64,000 nt of DNA from Galaxea fascicularis (GCA_948470475.1 OX419335.1:29013691-29077690), one strand, 5' to 3'. Positions 11,901 through 26,900 are shown, numbered from the stretch's first letter. Numbers and translations are program-made. Notes: generated by a model not told the origin, from the letters alone.

Positions 11901-14900
11901 CATTTACTCTGGTCCTAGGACAAGTTACATAGCAAATGACCTCACACCAGCCACAAAATACAGCTTCTATCTCCAGGCTTGTACAGAGGGTGATGACAGT
12001 CCATTTAGTCATGCTGTCTCCATAGTTACTCCTGAATCAGGTCAGTCTCTTGGGAATAATAGGTAACTGGCTGCTTTGAACTTGGGTTTGGTGCTGCAAA
12101 AGGGCTTCATTTTTGGGTTTGAAATGTTTAATTTGTAAACTTTATGGAGTAAAAAAAAATCCTTTTTGGGGTTAACAATATGGACAGCATCCTCGGAGAC
12201 CCAGGGGTGGATAGTCGGGATGAGACGAGGATCGAAAGTGAGCGAAAGTTTGTTTGGCGAGCGGGAGAGCCCCGCTCTCCCGCTCGTTAATCAACCTTTC
12301 GCAATTCCCGATGTTCGTCTCATCCCGACTATCTGCCCCTGGGTCTCCGAGGATGTATAGACAGAACCTTACTTAAATTTTATTATTCTGCTTTTTACTA
12401 GGGAAGGGGGGGGGGGGGAGGGGAGGCTAGGTGGAGTTGTCCAGCTGTAAGATAATGTAACCTAACAGTTTGGCTTTATTTGCACCTGGCTATTACTGAA
12501 AAGAATGATGTTGTTTCTCTTGAACATATCTATACCTCCCCACATAAGCTAAGTCACTGGAGGGGAATGGCAAGAGCAAAACTGTTAAAAGGAAAGTATG
12601 CAAGTAAATTAACTGGAATTTCTGGAGGGGTGGGGTACAAACAAAAAAAAAACCTTCAATGGGTGGATACTAGCTATCTGGAAACACACATTTTGATTCT
12701 GAGGATTTCATAGTCAGATTGCCCATGATTTAATGACAATGTTTAATGTAATACTTATAATATAAGCCTTCAAACTCTGCTTATACTCCAGAAGTCACTA
12801 TATGCCAAATACCAGAAAATAAAATGTAATTGATATCTTCAAGACATGAAAATTAGCTAATATGCTGTTATTTAGTTCCTAGTGCCCCTCAATGTCTCAG
12901 AGTTTTAGCGAAATCAACATCACAGATTAAGATCATGTGGGAGCCACCAGAGACATCTAATGGAGTGTTGAAGGGTTACCAGGTTGTTGTAAGAGGTATG
13001 ATGTTATATTATTTTGTTGTTTCTAATTAACCCTATCAGTGTTCAGTATGAGGTTTCTCCTTACATTATATCTTACAAGAATTCTACAATGTAGATCTTA
13101 GATAGGTTCTGTTAAGATCTATTTCAAGATCTTACCAATTAAGATCTTAAAATACTTAGAATTGGATTTTCTTACATGTATATAAATTGACTAAGAAATA
13201 TATGAAGATCTTATTAACATCTTACAAGAATCTTAACATGAAGATGTGAGATATGCATTAAGGTCTTATTAAGATTCTGTTAAGATTTACTTCAAGATCC
13301 TACCAAGATCTTTAAATGCTTAGAATTGGATTTTCTTATTAGAATCGACTAAGATATAACTAGTAATAGTTTTCACTAGAGCTGCCCCCGCTTTTGAAGA
13401 TCTGTTTAACACCTGTATATGGTTTTTACTGGATATAAATACTGTGCATACGAATGTTAAAAAAGAAACGTTTGAATATTTATTGAAGTTAACATCCATG
13501 TAACTGGCTAGCATATTTCTCTGTAAATTTGACATTGAAATCTATTACTGAGTCATACAGTTTTGTTTTGTAAAACAGCAACGTATTGTATGTATAATTC
13601 AGGCGCGGATCCAGGATTTTGAAATGGGGGGTGAATTTTTGTAATAATGAAATAGAACCAAAGCCTGGTTGAGGTGTTTGAGGTCTGTGCATCAGCATGA
13701 TTGACAAAACATTGATCAGGTCTTTAAAAGTGCCCCTAACCTAAAGTATTTTTCTTTGCTGAGAAAAATTATTGTTCCATTTCGATCCTAACTGTGACGG
13801 AACAAGTCTTATTTAAATATCTTTCCAGTAGCTCAGTGGTTGAAGTAACTGACCGGTATTACGGAGGTTGTAGGCTGGATTCCTGCCTGGGACTCCGATT
13901 GCCTTTTCAGTTGTCCTTTCCGCGCTCGTTGCCAGGTGGCAAACGCGAAAGCGGAAATCTTTTCCACATCACGATATGATTGAATGCCGCACAACTGGCC
14001 ACGATTGTACTCCAGGAGTGAGTAATATTGATAATCATAAGGATTAATACAATAAGTAGATTTTAGTTCAATATATCTGAAATCGAGAAAAATCTGTAAA
14101 GGGATTTATTGTGATTTATAGACTTTTCAATGATTACTATTGATATTGTCAATTTAACCCTTTAAACCCTGATTTTAAGATACAGAATCTCGATCCTTAT
14201 TGTTCTCTTTATAGTTGCTGTGGTTCTTCTTAGGTGATCGTTTTCTCTATTCTCCAGACCTGTCTGCATTATCATGTATCGATAATGTAAAGAGAAATTA
14301 CCTGGTGGTGGTCACTCATGCAGGGGTTACAGAGTTAATCGAATTAATTGATAACAAACGTTTATACACATTTTTGAAAGAAAAACGAAAGGGGTTGATA
14401 ACCTAATAACACAACATCGACAGCCTCCAAAACAGCATTATGCAACAGGTATACCACATATTATTTGTACATGTAGGAACAATAATTTATACAAATTGAA
14501 ACAAAAATAGTGAAATCAAAAACAAGGAGTGAGTTTCAGCAGATTTCTGTCAACGCTTAAACAGACAATTCCACTTCCAGTCATTTCCGAAATCACTGAG
14601 TATAAACTGCTTTTAAAAGTGTTTGTGAGCACACGATGAAGTCATTTCCACTCTGAATCGACACCAAGAAACACTATTTTTTTGGTCAATGTGTCAGGTC
14701 GCATTGGGCATGGATTTGATCTCTTCTATGAAGAACTGATGATACTATTCATATTTAGAAAATGAGTAGCAGTACATTAATTGAGGCATTTGCTCACATG
14801 GTGCTTGGTTTTACACGAGCGGTCACAGAACAATTTAACCCTGAAGAACCCGACTTCACCGAAGAGTCTTTTGGCTACAATCCTCTGGAAAGCACAGGTC

Positions 14901-17900
14901 GAGAATGGTATCACCAACCTGTTGATGAGCTTATTTACCAAGAATACAGTGACAGAGAAGCCACAAGCTTGGACTATTTAGTGTCTAGCAGTCTGAATGT
15001 GAAGGTTATCAATGCAAGCTCGCCCGAAGAAGACGAAGGAACGCATGGAGATAGGCGGGATGACAATATAGCCATGGCTTGGAAGCGACTTAGACCATCA
15101 GTTACCAAAACTGTTTTTAAGTCAATGTACATTGGAGCTTTGATTACGCTTCTCTCGGCTACTTTCTTAGGAACACTTTTCATGTCGATCTCGTATGTAT
15201 GTTATAAAACTAAGCTCAACTGTTACCACTCAAGGGACTCCGCAATTCCTGAGCCAGTGAAATGGTCAAGAGTAATTTCAACTGTGATACTCAACGTGTT
15301 TATTTACGCCTGGAACTTCACACTTGCACTATTTCTCTTTCGTTCTTTCCAAATAGTGGGACTGAAGAAAAAACTGTTCCTGGTGTCCCTCGTTTTTTAT
15401 TGCTTGGATTCACTTTATCGTGTCGTTCTGGAGGCAATAACAAAGACTGATTATTCAAGCATTTCAAAGTTAAAACAATCGCCAACCACTATGCTATTCC
15501 TAGTCATGGTTTTTCTGATGGCTTATTTTATATCTGATCATTTTTGTACACATTCGAGAAAAAAGAAGCTCATTTTGTTTCTGCAAATGATGGTACCTGG
15601 CTGTTTTACCTACATTGTTTGTGACGCGACAGTCTATTCCCTGTACCCAGTGTACAACAAACAAAATAAGCTAGGCAAGCTATTAATGGCTCTTTTCTCG
15701 CCTCTCATGGGCGTGGCCCTCAAAGTAGTCTCGCGTATTTGTGTCCAGCGGTTATACAACATCACTCATCCGGGACATTCTTATGTCTTATTGGTGCCAT
15801 TGTATTTTGGGGCAGCAGTTATCTTTCGAGTTTTACAGGCAGATCTTGGCAGTTTGAAATACATCGCACTTCTTGGCATTATACACGGCGCTGCGGAAGT
15901 CTTGGAACGTAGTACTATGGTTTTTGTTGATCATATTGGCCATATGCTTTGGAAAAGAACATTGGCTGATTGGGGAAGTTTTCGTACTCCTCGCCGCGAG
16001 AGATTAATGGCAGATATCGCCATTATGAGCATGTTGTATGAATCAACAGCTATTGTGTCTGTCAACGGATTCTTGTATTTGTATCAATTCATTTACCTGC
16101 AAGACAAGTCTCTCTTGAGTTTGCTGCAATCTTTTGCTGTATATACTTTAGTCCAGCTGATAATCGAGTGGTTTTTTACCAGCGTTTCTTTAGCGATTGA
16201 GACACGTTATCAAAATATGGCTGTCATGGCTGTTTGGCGAAGACGCTGGAGGAGACACCTTTTAGTGGCGATTGCAAGTACAGTGCCGATAGCCATATGG
16301 ACCAGCGGAAATCTTTTCACAGTCGTGCATGGGCGATTTAACGAACCGTCAAGTCAACCTTGCAAAATGCCATTTGCTTGAGGACGGATAACTCCTTCTA
16401 CGGTTGGAGTACAAACAACATCTCAAGGTGGCTTATACCGGTTTCCAGCACGTTACGTTTGATGGATCCATAATAACTATAACTAGTTTTCGACTAAACT
16501 CACTTACTAATTAGGGGTGTTTCTAACAGGTCCTGTTACCATGGTAACAAATTACGTAGAGAAAATTGCCACCACTGGTTTGCCAACAATTGGGCATTGG
16601 CTTGATACCAACATTACAGTACCAAAGTGTAAGTGTGGAAGAATGCTGCAAACCAGTCTCAGCATGACAAGACATCATAGACAAGCTTTTATGGTATCAG
16701 AATCTTTTTTCAGCTATTTTTCCTGTGAATTTGGTTTTTGTAAGGTCTTTATTATTCTTTAAGTCGAAAAAAATTGAAGCGGTGATTCTTTACTGTTTTA
16801 TTTTAATTATGTGCCTTTTCTTTAGCGTTATATCTACGAAAATTGCGATCAACCACTTTTGCAACCAATGAAGTTGAGGAATTATATAAAACTTGAATTT
16901 AGACTCAATAACTGTGTTTAGACAGGTTCTCCGCAGAGATCTCTAAAACATTTGGAAAATTTACAAAGCATTCCTTCTGTTCAAGGAACCATTGCCTTTT
17001 TATAAGTCTTAACCAAAATAAGCGACAAAGTGTTGTCTTTGACAAAAATGCTATATACTTTTTATGGCCCCGCAAAAATAGCTTGAGAGAACAATATTAT
17101 AAAGAGACAGAAAGAGTTTAGTGAACATGTGTTGCAGCTTGTCTTTAACTCCAAAGTGCAGTTGCCGAGTATATTTTTGTTTTGTTTTTTTAATAAAAAA
17201 AGTCATTTTTGCAATTTTAGCGTTTTAAAGAAACAGTATCCCGATTCTGCGCATGCTCAAAATTTTTGTTCATCCTGTTGGAACTGAAGCGATGCAAGCG
17301 ATGGTATTTTTGGCGTGAAATCCGTTCCCATCGCTGGTTTTTACATCTCAATTTGCTCAAACGGTTGAAATTTTATTGTTAGATTATATTTCGTTCCTAT
17401 TCAGTTTGAATTTTTTTTTAGATCATTTTCTTTTGGGATTATTTTCAATGCCGTTGGACGGACTTTCGCGAGGAGGAAAGCGCTATGGCGCTAGTCAACA
17501 GCTACTTTCTCCCTGTAGCTTTCAGAAAAGCTTAGAAAACTTGGCTAAGAAGAGGCAGTCGTGGAATTCAAAGCACAGAAGAATGTATATAAAAAAAAGA
17601 GATCCACAATATATACATGGAAAAGATTGAAGGCGAATCGCAGACTTGAAATGGATTTCACGAGAACAGGAAAGATGTTAGATTCATTCATTCCATTCCA
17701 CTTTATCATTACATATCAGACTCTAGTACATGAGAGCAGTCAAAGCCGGGGGCTTAAATGGCATGTGGTCAGCAGACAGAATTTGAAGAATTTACTTGAA
17801 TAAAAGAAGGCTTTCACTAAAATTATAACAATACTACTCGACGTTGTTTCCCTCTTCACCAAAATTCCGGTTGATCTTGCCATTAAAGTTGCTGAAAAGA

Positions 17901-20900
17901 GACTCAAAAACAAGACGCTTCATTGGGACAAAGAACTTCTTTGCCCGTGGAGGGTCTCATAGATCTGCTGTCTTTTTGTCTCAACACCACTCAGTTCACA
18001 TGCACCTACTACCAACAGGTTTTTGGTACGGCTATGGGTTCTCCCGTTTCCGCTGTCATTGCCAACATGGTAATGGAAGATGTGGAATAAAGGGCTCTGG
18101 CTTCCTCACCGATCCAGCCTTTGTTTTGGAAACGATATGTCGACAATGTCATCTCTGCGGTATCTGGAAATGAAGCGGAACGCCTTCTTTCACATTTAAA
18201 TTCAGTTGAGCCGTCTATCCAGTTCACCATTGAACATGAGAATGATAGACGTTTGTCTTTTCTCGATTTGAATCAACGGTCTATAGGGCGCACCGGGGAA
18301 ATTTAGAGACAAATGTTTATCGCAAACCCACGCATACAGACAAATATCTCGCATTTGACTCCCACCACCCTATCTGCCATAAAAAATCCGTAACCAGAAC
18401 TTTGCTCACGAGGGCTGATAGTTTGCCATCTTCCTGTGATTCTAGGGCTAAAGAGCGACAATATGTTTTTGACGTCCTAAAGGTCAATGGCCACCCAAAC
18501 ACTTTTCTCCGTAACTGCTTAAAACCAGTTACTCCTTCTCTTAACACCTCTTGGGACGAGGATTCAGCTAAAGGTTTTGCCGTCATCCCGTACATCCGCC
18601 GGGTTACAGAAACCATTAAGCGAGTTTTGTCTAGCCACAACGTTAAAGTTGCACAAAAACCTTTTCAGACGTTGGGTCATATTTTTGCCAAACCTAACGG
18701 GATCCTGTGTTGAAAAAACAACGAACTGACGCTGTTTATTCGATTCCATGCAATGACTGTGATAATGAGTAAATCGGACAGAGCAAGCGTCAGCTTGGTA
18801 CACGTTTAAAAGAGCATCAAAAAGCGGTTTTTCTTTGCAAAAAGGAAAACTCCGCTCTGTTGGAGCATGCTTGCCTAACCAACCATACAATAGCGTGGGA
18901 TAATTCCAAAATTATCACCAAAACTCACTCGAAAATTCTCAAGACACTGATATCAGTCTTTTACGACGACCTCAATCTATTCTCACTTATAATTCTATGC
19001 GATGGACAGCTTGATTTGGAAGGGACCGAGAACAGCGACGACCTGTTTGTGACCTTCTTTGGGAAACAAAACGAAAACACGAAAACCAGGTAAAAACCTT
19101 GAGTAGACAAGCATGCGAATTGCACGCTCACCATTGAATTCAAGACTTCTGTTTCTTTATTAAAGAAAAATAGTCTTTGTTTTGCACCAGAGGCTTTATT
19201 TAATTAATCGAGAGTTCAGAAACCGAACATGCAAAATTTGTTGTGAGTTCGACCATAGTTAATTCGACTGATCGATTGCCGAATTTCGATTAACCTGGAT
19301 TGAATATCTGTTCGAATTCGTTCGGTTTCCTACCCGGGTTATTTTCGTCAGTTGAGTAGTTAGCCGAACTGGATTCCAGAGTTTACGTTTTTGTTATGAA
19401 GCGTTTGTTGCAGTAGCCGTTGAGATATTGGCAGCGACACTGTCCTTTATAAATTGTGCCTATTTCAACAACCGTCAGGGAAGAGAATCAACGTAATGTC
19501 GCACGAAAACGGCAACAGTTTGTATAGACCCAGAAATGGAATACACAAGCGAGAAAGCAAGCGCACAATTAAATTTTGAAGTAACCCAACAAAAGTTCAT
19601 CAGATACGACAGTACTTTTTTCGTTCACAGAATGTATCCCAGTTATTATCTACCAAGTTATTATGCTCCATGTTCAGTTACGCTCAAAGATACCCGTTAA
19701 ACATTGTAAGACTGATAGTTTTTCCTCAAGCGATCTTGCCGACTCAATCGTTTAACGGTTTAAGCTGTCCGTTTTTGGACTTTGGTCAACCGTTTAACGG
19801 TTTAAGCTATCCGTTTTTGGGCTTTGGTCAACCGTTTAACGGTTTAAGCTTTCCGTTTTTGGACTTTGGTCAACCGTTTAACGGTTTAAGCTTTCCGTTT
19901 TTGGACTTTGGTCAACCGTTTAAATATTTTGCTATCCGTTTAAACGTTTGAAAACCGTTTAAACGCTTGAGTTAACCGTTTAGCATCCGTTTACAACCGT
20001 TTTTCTAGACCGTTTAACGGAAAAGCATTAGTGTCCGTTTTCCCAAACTTGAGAAGGTCACAAATCTCCTCACCTCTAGCAAACATATTTTGCTATTTTA
20101 ACTTTAAAATTTCACTTTTAGGTGCTGTAAAACGTAACAAAACCTGAAGTTGTTTGACCCACGATTGAGCTACCCTGGTATTGAGAGCTACAGGTCTATC
20201 CCTGAGATGACGTCACAGTGCTTTGCAATACAAAAATTTGTTCAAAACTGGTATCCAAAGCAGTTTGTGATGTCATCTCCGGGAAAAACCCATGCCTCTC
20301 ACAAGCTTGGGCATGGGACAAATGACTCGGCTATCATATTTTGTCAACTTTGTGCAACTTGTTGAGTCTGATACAAGTGAGATTGCAAGGAGTATATATA
20401 AAATACATGTTTTATGGTGCTAAACTTTGACATTTAGGTTAGGGGTACTTTGAAGAGTTAAATGGCGCTGTGCAATTACATATTCTTAGTTTTAACTGTT
20501 CTGCACCTTTAAATAAAGTGGTCAGTCAGTGTCTTTGATACCTATAGGCAAGACATTCGGCCTTGAAATCCATGAGAATTACTTCATCTTGTCAAGTTTA
20601 CCGGCAGACACCGAATATACTTTCCAGGTGGGTATCAATACAGCTAACCAGAGAAGGTAATGCACGTTAATTTCTTAACCTCTTTGTTATCTTACTTGAT
20701 ATTTAATAGGCCATTTCCGAGTTCATGTCTGCCTCCTCTTCAAAGCGAGTCTAAGTGCGAAGTTTTTGTGATGGTAATTAGTTCTACTTTACATATGAAT
20801 GAAAACTAATTTCCATAACAAAAACTTCGCACTTAGACTCGCTTTGAAGAGGAGGCAGACATGAACTCGGAAATGGCCTATTACTTGTGACTGAACGAGT

Positions 20901-23900
20901 AGCTGCCTGTTGATAGTTAGTGGCAATATGTAAATCTGTTAAAATTGTCCAACGTAGTTGGTCTGTTTTTAATCTTTAGGAACGTTGCTTAATGATTTCT
21001 CTTTGAACAGGTGTTTGCTCTGACAAGCAAAGGACGTGGAGAGCCAGCCATCTTGACCACGGCCACTGATGATTTAGGTTGGTGAACTTGTTTGGTTGCA
21101 TTCACATTCTTTATAATGCATCATCATTGCTGACTACCAAAATAATTCCTTTCCGGCTGCAATTGGTCAGGTGCCCTCAGTTTCACTTAGTGAAAAGCAG
21201 ATGACAGAGCACTCATTATTGGTGGTCCATGGTTACTATATATCCCCCTCTGTATACCTCTTAAAAAGAGATGCATGGGTCCATTATATAGTACCTAGTG
21301 TATTGAACCTTGCAATGGTTAGTCCACTCTTTGCCACTTAAATTAGTAATATTAAAAGCTGCAATTAGAGATCTAGATTGGTTTTTTCAGTCATTTGCAA
21401 ACCAAGCTAATTAAGCCACATGGTATCATTTCCCTCCTTTCCCAACCTCTACTGATCTCCTCGTTTTGATAGTGCATAACATTATTTGTTATGATGCACA
21501 CTCACAAGTGGTATAACTGCATTTTTTTAAAGCATCACATGCTCCACCCAAACCAGTAGTTCAGGTGCTGGGACGACATGAGTTGCTAATCACTTGGGAG
21601 AGTCCTCCCAAGCCACTTGGCAGAATAAACAGCTTTGAAGTTAGAGTTGATAATGTGGTAAGTTTTTAAAGTCAATGATTGACGTAAAAATCATAGACTA
21701 TACTTAAGGTCTTTGTGGCAAGTTTTGATTGAAGCTGTGCTAAACTTTTAAGGGAGCGATTTGTTACAAGGAAACTTGAATTCTTTTCAATTCCTGATTC
21801 TCTTCTCTTTGCAAAAGTGAAGTCAATGTTATTAATAGGGCTGGTGAGGTTAGCTTGTTTTTTTTAAAGATTAGCTTGTTAACAAATTCACCCATCTTAT
21901 TACAAATTATAAATAACTGGTACTGTAAATCTCAGGTTGTGACTGTAAGCATCTTTAGTAAGGTAGAGAACAAGTTGAGGTGGCATTCAGTGGTGTTTGA
22001 TTCCAATTGTGGATCAAGATCCACAAAACATATAGTGACCGGCCCTTAATACACCTACCAACTGGAAGAATTCAGCAATTTGAATGACAATGATCAGTGG
22101 TTGGTCTTTGTGAAGGCACTGATCTTGTTGGTGGAGTCTTGATGATGGGTTGTTCTCCAAAACCTACTAAGTTTGTCTTGGCTTTGACTTAAAAATCGAT
22201 CAGATATGTACTAGATATGAACTTCGTTCTGACACCCATAGAATGTTGTCAGTCATGAACTCAGTAATAGTACGTTTGCTAGAGCGGTTTTTAATTAAAT
22301 GTCAAAAGTAATTTGCGTTTGCTTTGGTTCAGCTTTACTTTTCTCTGATTGGTTGAGAAAACTTGCGCCACTTTTCCAGCCAATGAGAAGCAAAACCAAA
22401 ACCAATCGCGATTTGCACGCGCGCATTTTCCCGCGCTTGGCACCATGTATTTACTTCAAATTCTGATTGGTTCATTGAGCTGTCTTCATCTCTTGTGATT
22501 GGTCAGAGTAATTGCGTTGGGTTTGGTCAGTTGAAAACCTCTCTGTATGGTTTGGATAATTAACAATTATTGGACGAGGTTGAGCAAAATATCGTGATTT
22601 GTCAGTGGCGAGCAGATCAATTATTTGCCGAAGCCGAATGCTGAGGCAAATAATTGATAATTGATAATTGATAATTGTTTTATCGTTCGATCACCAAGTT
22701 TGTTTTGATACTTTTTTTTTGGGAAGCGGTAAGCGTGCGCTGCTGGCAGAAATCAATTGGTTTCCTTCTCAGTTAAATAATTTATTCTAGCGTGGTTACA
22801 ATTGCGCATGAGCAGAATATTATTTGCAGCAAAAACGCATTTAGACGATATTACGCATGAGCAGATCATTATTTGTAGGCAGTTATTTGCAGGTCACGTG
22901 GTGGGCTCTCAGCCAATGAAAAGTGGGGAAAATATCCATCGAATGATAATCTTCTTTGTTTCAGGTGATTTACAGTGGAGTAGAAAAGTCTTGTACTGCA
23001 AAATCTCTCAAACCCAGTACAGAGTACACTGTTACAGTAAGTTTAATAAACAGCCTTTTTCGAAGGACGTTATATTTAGCCAATACGGCTAAAATCCAGT
23101 GTAATCATTTACATGTAGAGAACCCGTGTACACTTACCATCATACTAGTGAATGAAAGCGACAAACGTTCATTCTTTTCTGAACCATGAATTCTGTGTAT
23201 TTATAAGTCACATGTATATACTTCTGCAAACCCCTATAGAAGTCAGTTGAATTATGGCCTAGTAAATTAGTTTTTGATGTAGAGTGCATAACCCAAGTCC
23301 AAAGGGAAATAGCTTTTCCGATTCGACGATAGGTGTGTGCAGCATAATTAATTTGTAGATATTCACATTATGTACACTCCAGTTATTCGGTCATTAAACA
23401 AGCATGACAAGACATTTGTGTCTGATCTTTATGGTATTTACAATGTCTCATCTTTGGCTTGCCACTGCAAATCGCCATTTGGTAATGATTTCCCACCCAT
23501 GTTTCACCTTATACTAAAATGCCTTATTTTTGCAAATGATGGTTGTTTTGCATTGTAGGTCAGTGCTTGGTGTAGTGAGGGGAGATGTGAAAGTGTGCCA
23601 GCTAAGAAAAGAACTGCAAGAGAAGTATACAGTAAGACATCAGTTTGCTTGCAGCATGTTCCATTCAATTTATTCTTCACTTTGCATTGGGATGGTTGGA
23701 TTACTACTTAATATACAAGATGCAAACTTAACAGACACCACTAAAGTAATGCTGCTTTGTATTCCTGTGTATCTTGATTCTTGATTCCACTGAGTTGTTG
23801 AAAGCCAAATTAATACTAATAACCTTATTTTAACCCTTTAACCTGTAATAGTGACCACTGCTTAAGTTTTCGTTATACTAACACTGCTCAATCAAACATA

Positions 23901-26900
23901 AAGGCCGTGAAAAAGAAGGAAGTGATCACATAAAGGCTGCGAAAAAGAAGTAAGTGATCAAGAACAAATAAGGTCTTAAGGTCTTAAGGTCTTATAAGGT
24001 CTTGATTGTTTAACGAATTCTCCCGTCATCTTCATCATAGACAATGTATACAGAGCAGCGCAGAGAATATACATGCTGGAAAGTTACGGAAAAATTCATA
24101 AGAAAAGGAGGTGTTATAGCTTAGCATTATGATCGGACTGAAAAGAACAGTGACGTGCTTGATTTCAGAATCAACTTTTGAGATAACTACTGTAATATGC
24201 ACGCTCTTTAAGGAATCCCTTGGATATTTTACCACCAATCTGCCAGATTTATTTAATGCTTTAATGAATTGTTCCAATTAATTTTCTAAGTTAGAAGCAA
24301 TTATCTGCATAATGCCAGTTCCTGGAATTGAGAGGAAAAGGGATTTAAGACAATAAAATAATTTTAATTGTTTAAGACTCTTTAATATAACAATTTTACT
24401 AACTGGAGTTTTAACTCGTCCCTTTCACAAAAACAATCTAACTTTAACACAGCCTTTCTCGTCACGATACATTTACATATTTTAAGTAATCGGGTGAAAA
24501 CGTCTATTTTGATCTATAACAGTAATTAAAAGTTTACTGATAAACTTCAGTAAAGATAATAACATTAAAGCTGTCCGACGTTTCGCTGATGCTATCATTA
24601 TCATCATGGCAAAGTGACTTTTTCTTGGTAGTTGAATATAAGCACTGTTTTTTCTACGTACCACCAAAATAACTAGCCTGTGAGTAGCTACAAGCGTGTT
24701 AGTACGGGGACTTACTAATACGCATGCACCTCTTTTTAGCAGACCCTTTGTGCACAGCGAAGGGCCCAACACGGCAGAAAAATGCACGTTCTACAACAAA
24801 GAGAACTGTACTTGCAGCTGCTTCTGCTGCTGCTAAGAATACCAGTAAAACAAAAGCTAAAGGTGCTGGTAAATAAAATTAACTTTAGTAATTAGTAATT
24901 AAAAGTAAAACACAACGGCACCTAGCTTAAAGGGACTACGTCACGACGATTTTGTTGATTTGGATCAATTATTTCCAAAAAGCCGTTACTTGAAGCTTTT
25001 ATTCATACAAACAATGTTCCTGGTAAATGAGGTGGATATCAAATTAATTTAATCAAAGAGAGCAACTTGTAAAAAGATTTTTAGTGATCTTTTTGTCGAG
25101 ATAACATCAACCTGAAAACGTTGGCCCAACCTTTTCAAGTTTCAATCCATTTCCATCATTGCCAGCCGCATTGGTAGCAACAGACGACAGGAAACAGTTT
25201 TAATGCCATAACTGTCTTAAATAACAAAACTAGACCTTTATTTTTGGATTTCAATTGACGGCAAGACATATTTTGAGCTTTAAAAAGGTGCTAAAATAGC
25301 GTGACGTACGTAGCTCCTTTAATTTAAATACGCTGCTTTTTCGACAAAGAATATGGAAGTCAGTTTTTCCTCTCTAGTCAAAATAACTCACTGTATTATT
25401 CATGGATTGATTAAACATACTCTAAATATTAATTGAGCGCTTTTCAATTGAGTGTCGTAACACCAAAACCAAAACAATTACTCTGACAAACCACTACAGT
25501 GTAACCAGGGGAGCATGGATGGCGTAGTGGCGAGAGCACTCGCCTCCCGTTGTCTCATGTGGGCTGAGTTTGTTGGGTCTCTTCTTCTTCCTCCGAAAGG
25601 TTTCTCCGGGAATTCCGGTTTTCCCCTCTCCCCAAAAACCAACATTTCTCCCACACGGCCCCACAAGCCGTAACCGCAGAATACGAAGCTATTGCATGAA
25701 GCGAGCGACATAGTTGGTTTTGGTTTCTTAAGTTGGCAAAGTGGTACGAGTTTGGCCCACCAATCACGGAGTAAAGTAAAGGAAAACTAAAGCAAATGCG
25801 AATCATTTTCGACACTGAATTGCAAACAAATTAACTCTAATTAAAATACATTATTGATTTTAACCTAATAATGGCGATTTTGAGTGTTTCTCTGGTAAAT
25901 GTACAAGATCCCATCTCACTTAGTTTTTTTCGTAATTCCTGATTCAATAACATCTGTTAATCTGCAGTTTAAAAGAAATTTTACCCATTAGGTGATAATT
26001 TTATCAACGTCAATTAAAACATTCAGTATTATAATGTAACGGCTGCAAAGTTTTAAATGTAAATTAAAGTATTATTTCCTAAAGTGAATATTGAACGTCA
26101 AACCTAAATTCTGGTAAATTAAGCTTCTGGCATCTGGTAAATTGAAATCTAACGTGTCTGTCAAGTCTGCAAAAGCTTTTGTAAGTCTTAAAATGAAGCG
26201 TTTGTTGTTACAAGAGGTATAATGGATCTTTAGGCAGAGGGTGTCGGCTATCCTGCATTGGTAAAAGTAAAAAACAAAACAAAACAAAAATAGAGCAACC
26301 GGGTTCGAATCTTTGATACCTGTTTATTCAAGCTGAAGTGGTCGATGAATCACTTTGGAGAATACCCTGTAAATTAAGCGACTTGGAGCTGTTTCCGGTA
26401 GCAATGAGTTGATTATTCTTATTCAGCAGTTGATTATATTCTTGGTTATACCTAAATGTGGCAAATATCCAGCATCCTCTTCACTGAAGTCTTTGCCTTG
26501 TATTTCAGTTGCGTTAGGGAATTGACTAGCCTGCGAGAGCATCCGGTTTTTTCGGCTCTTATTTCACTTGCCAAAAAAACCGGAGCAAGCAACGTTGAAA
26601 TAAACGCCATATTAATATTTATTGTGTTTTAATTACTGGATGATGTGATTGATTCTAGCCCCTACCAGGAAGCCTTTGTACCCATATGAAAAGAAAAATG
26701 TATCTGCTCCTAAGCAAGAGAAAGGTAAGGCTGGGTTTACGGCAAAATGTGTGGAACATAGGGTAACTGTCACGGAATCTTGGCCATTTTAAGTAAAATC
26801 CTAAACACACACAAAATGCGTCTGTAAAACCAAGTAGGAGATATCACATTACTTTTGGAAGGGAGACCAAGTAAATTTTCGGCAATTTCTTAAAACACGG

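Noticed and set aside
16517..16762. 81-codon frame as a second nested gene or extra exon
   Set aside because: No domain, no homology I can see and composition like the surrounding intron.
18009..18890. Minus-strand frames of 73-108 codons
   Set aside because: Shadows of the plus-strand Penelope-like relic.
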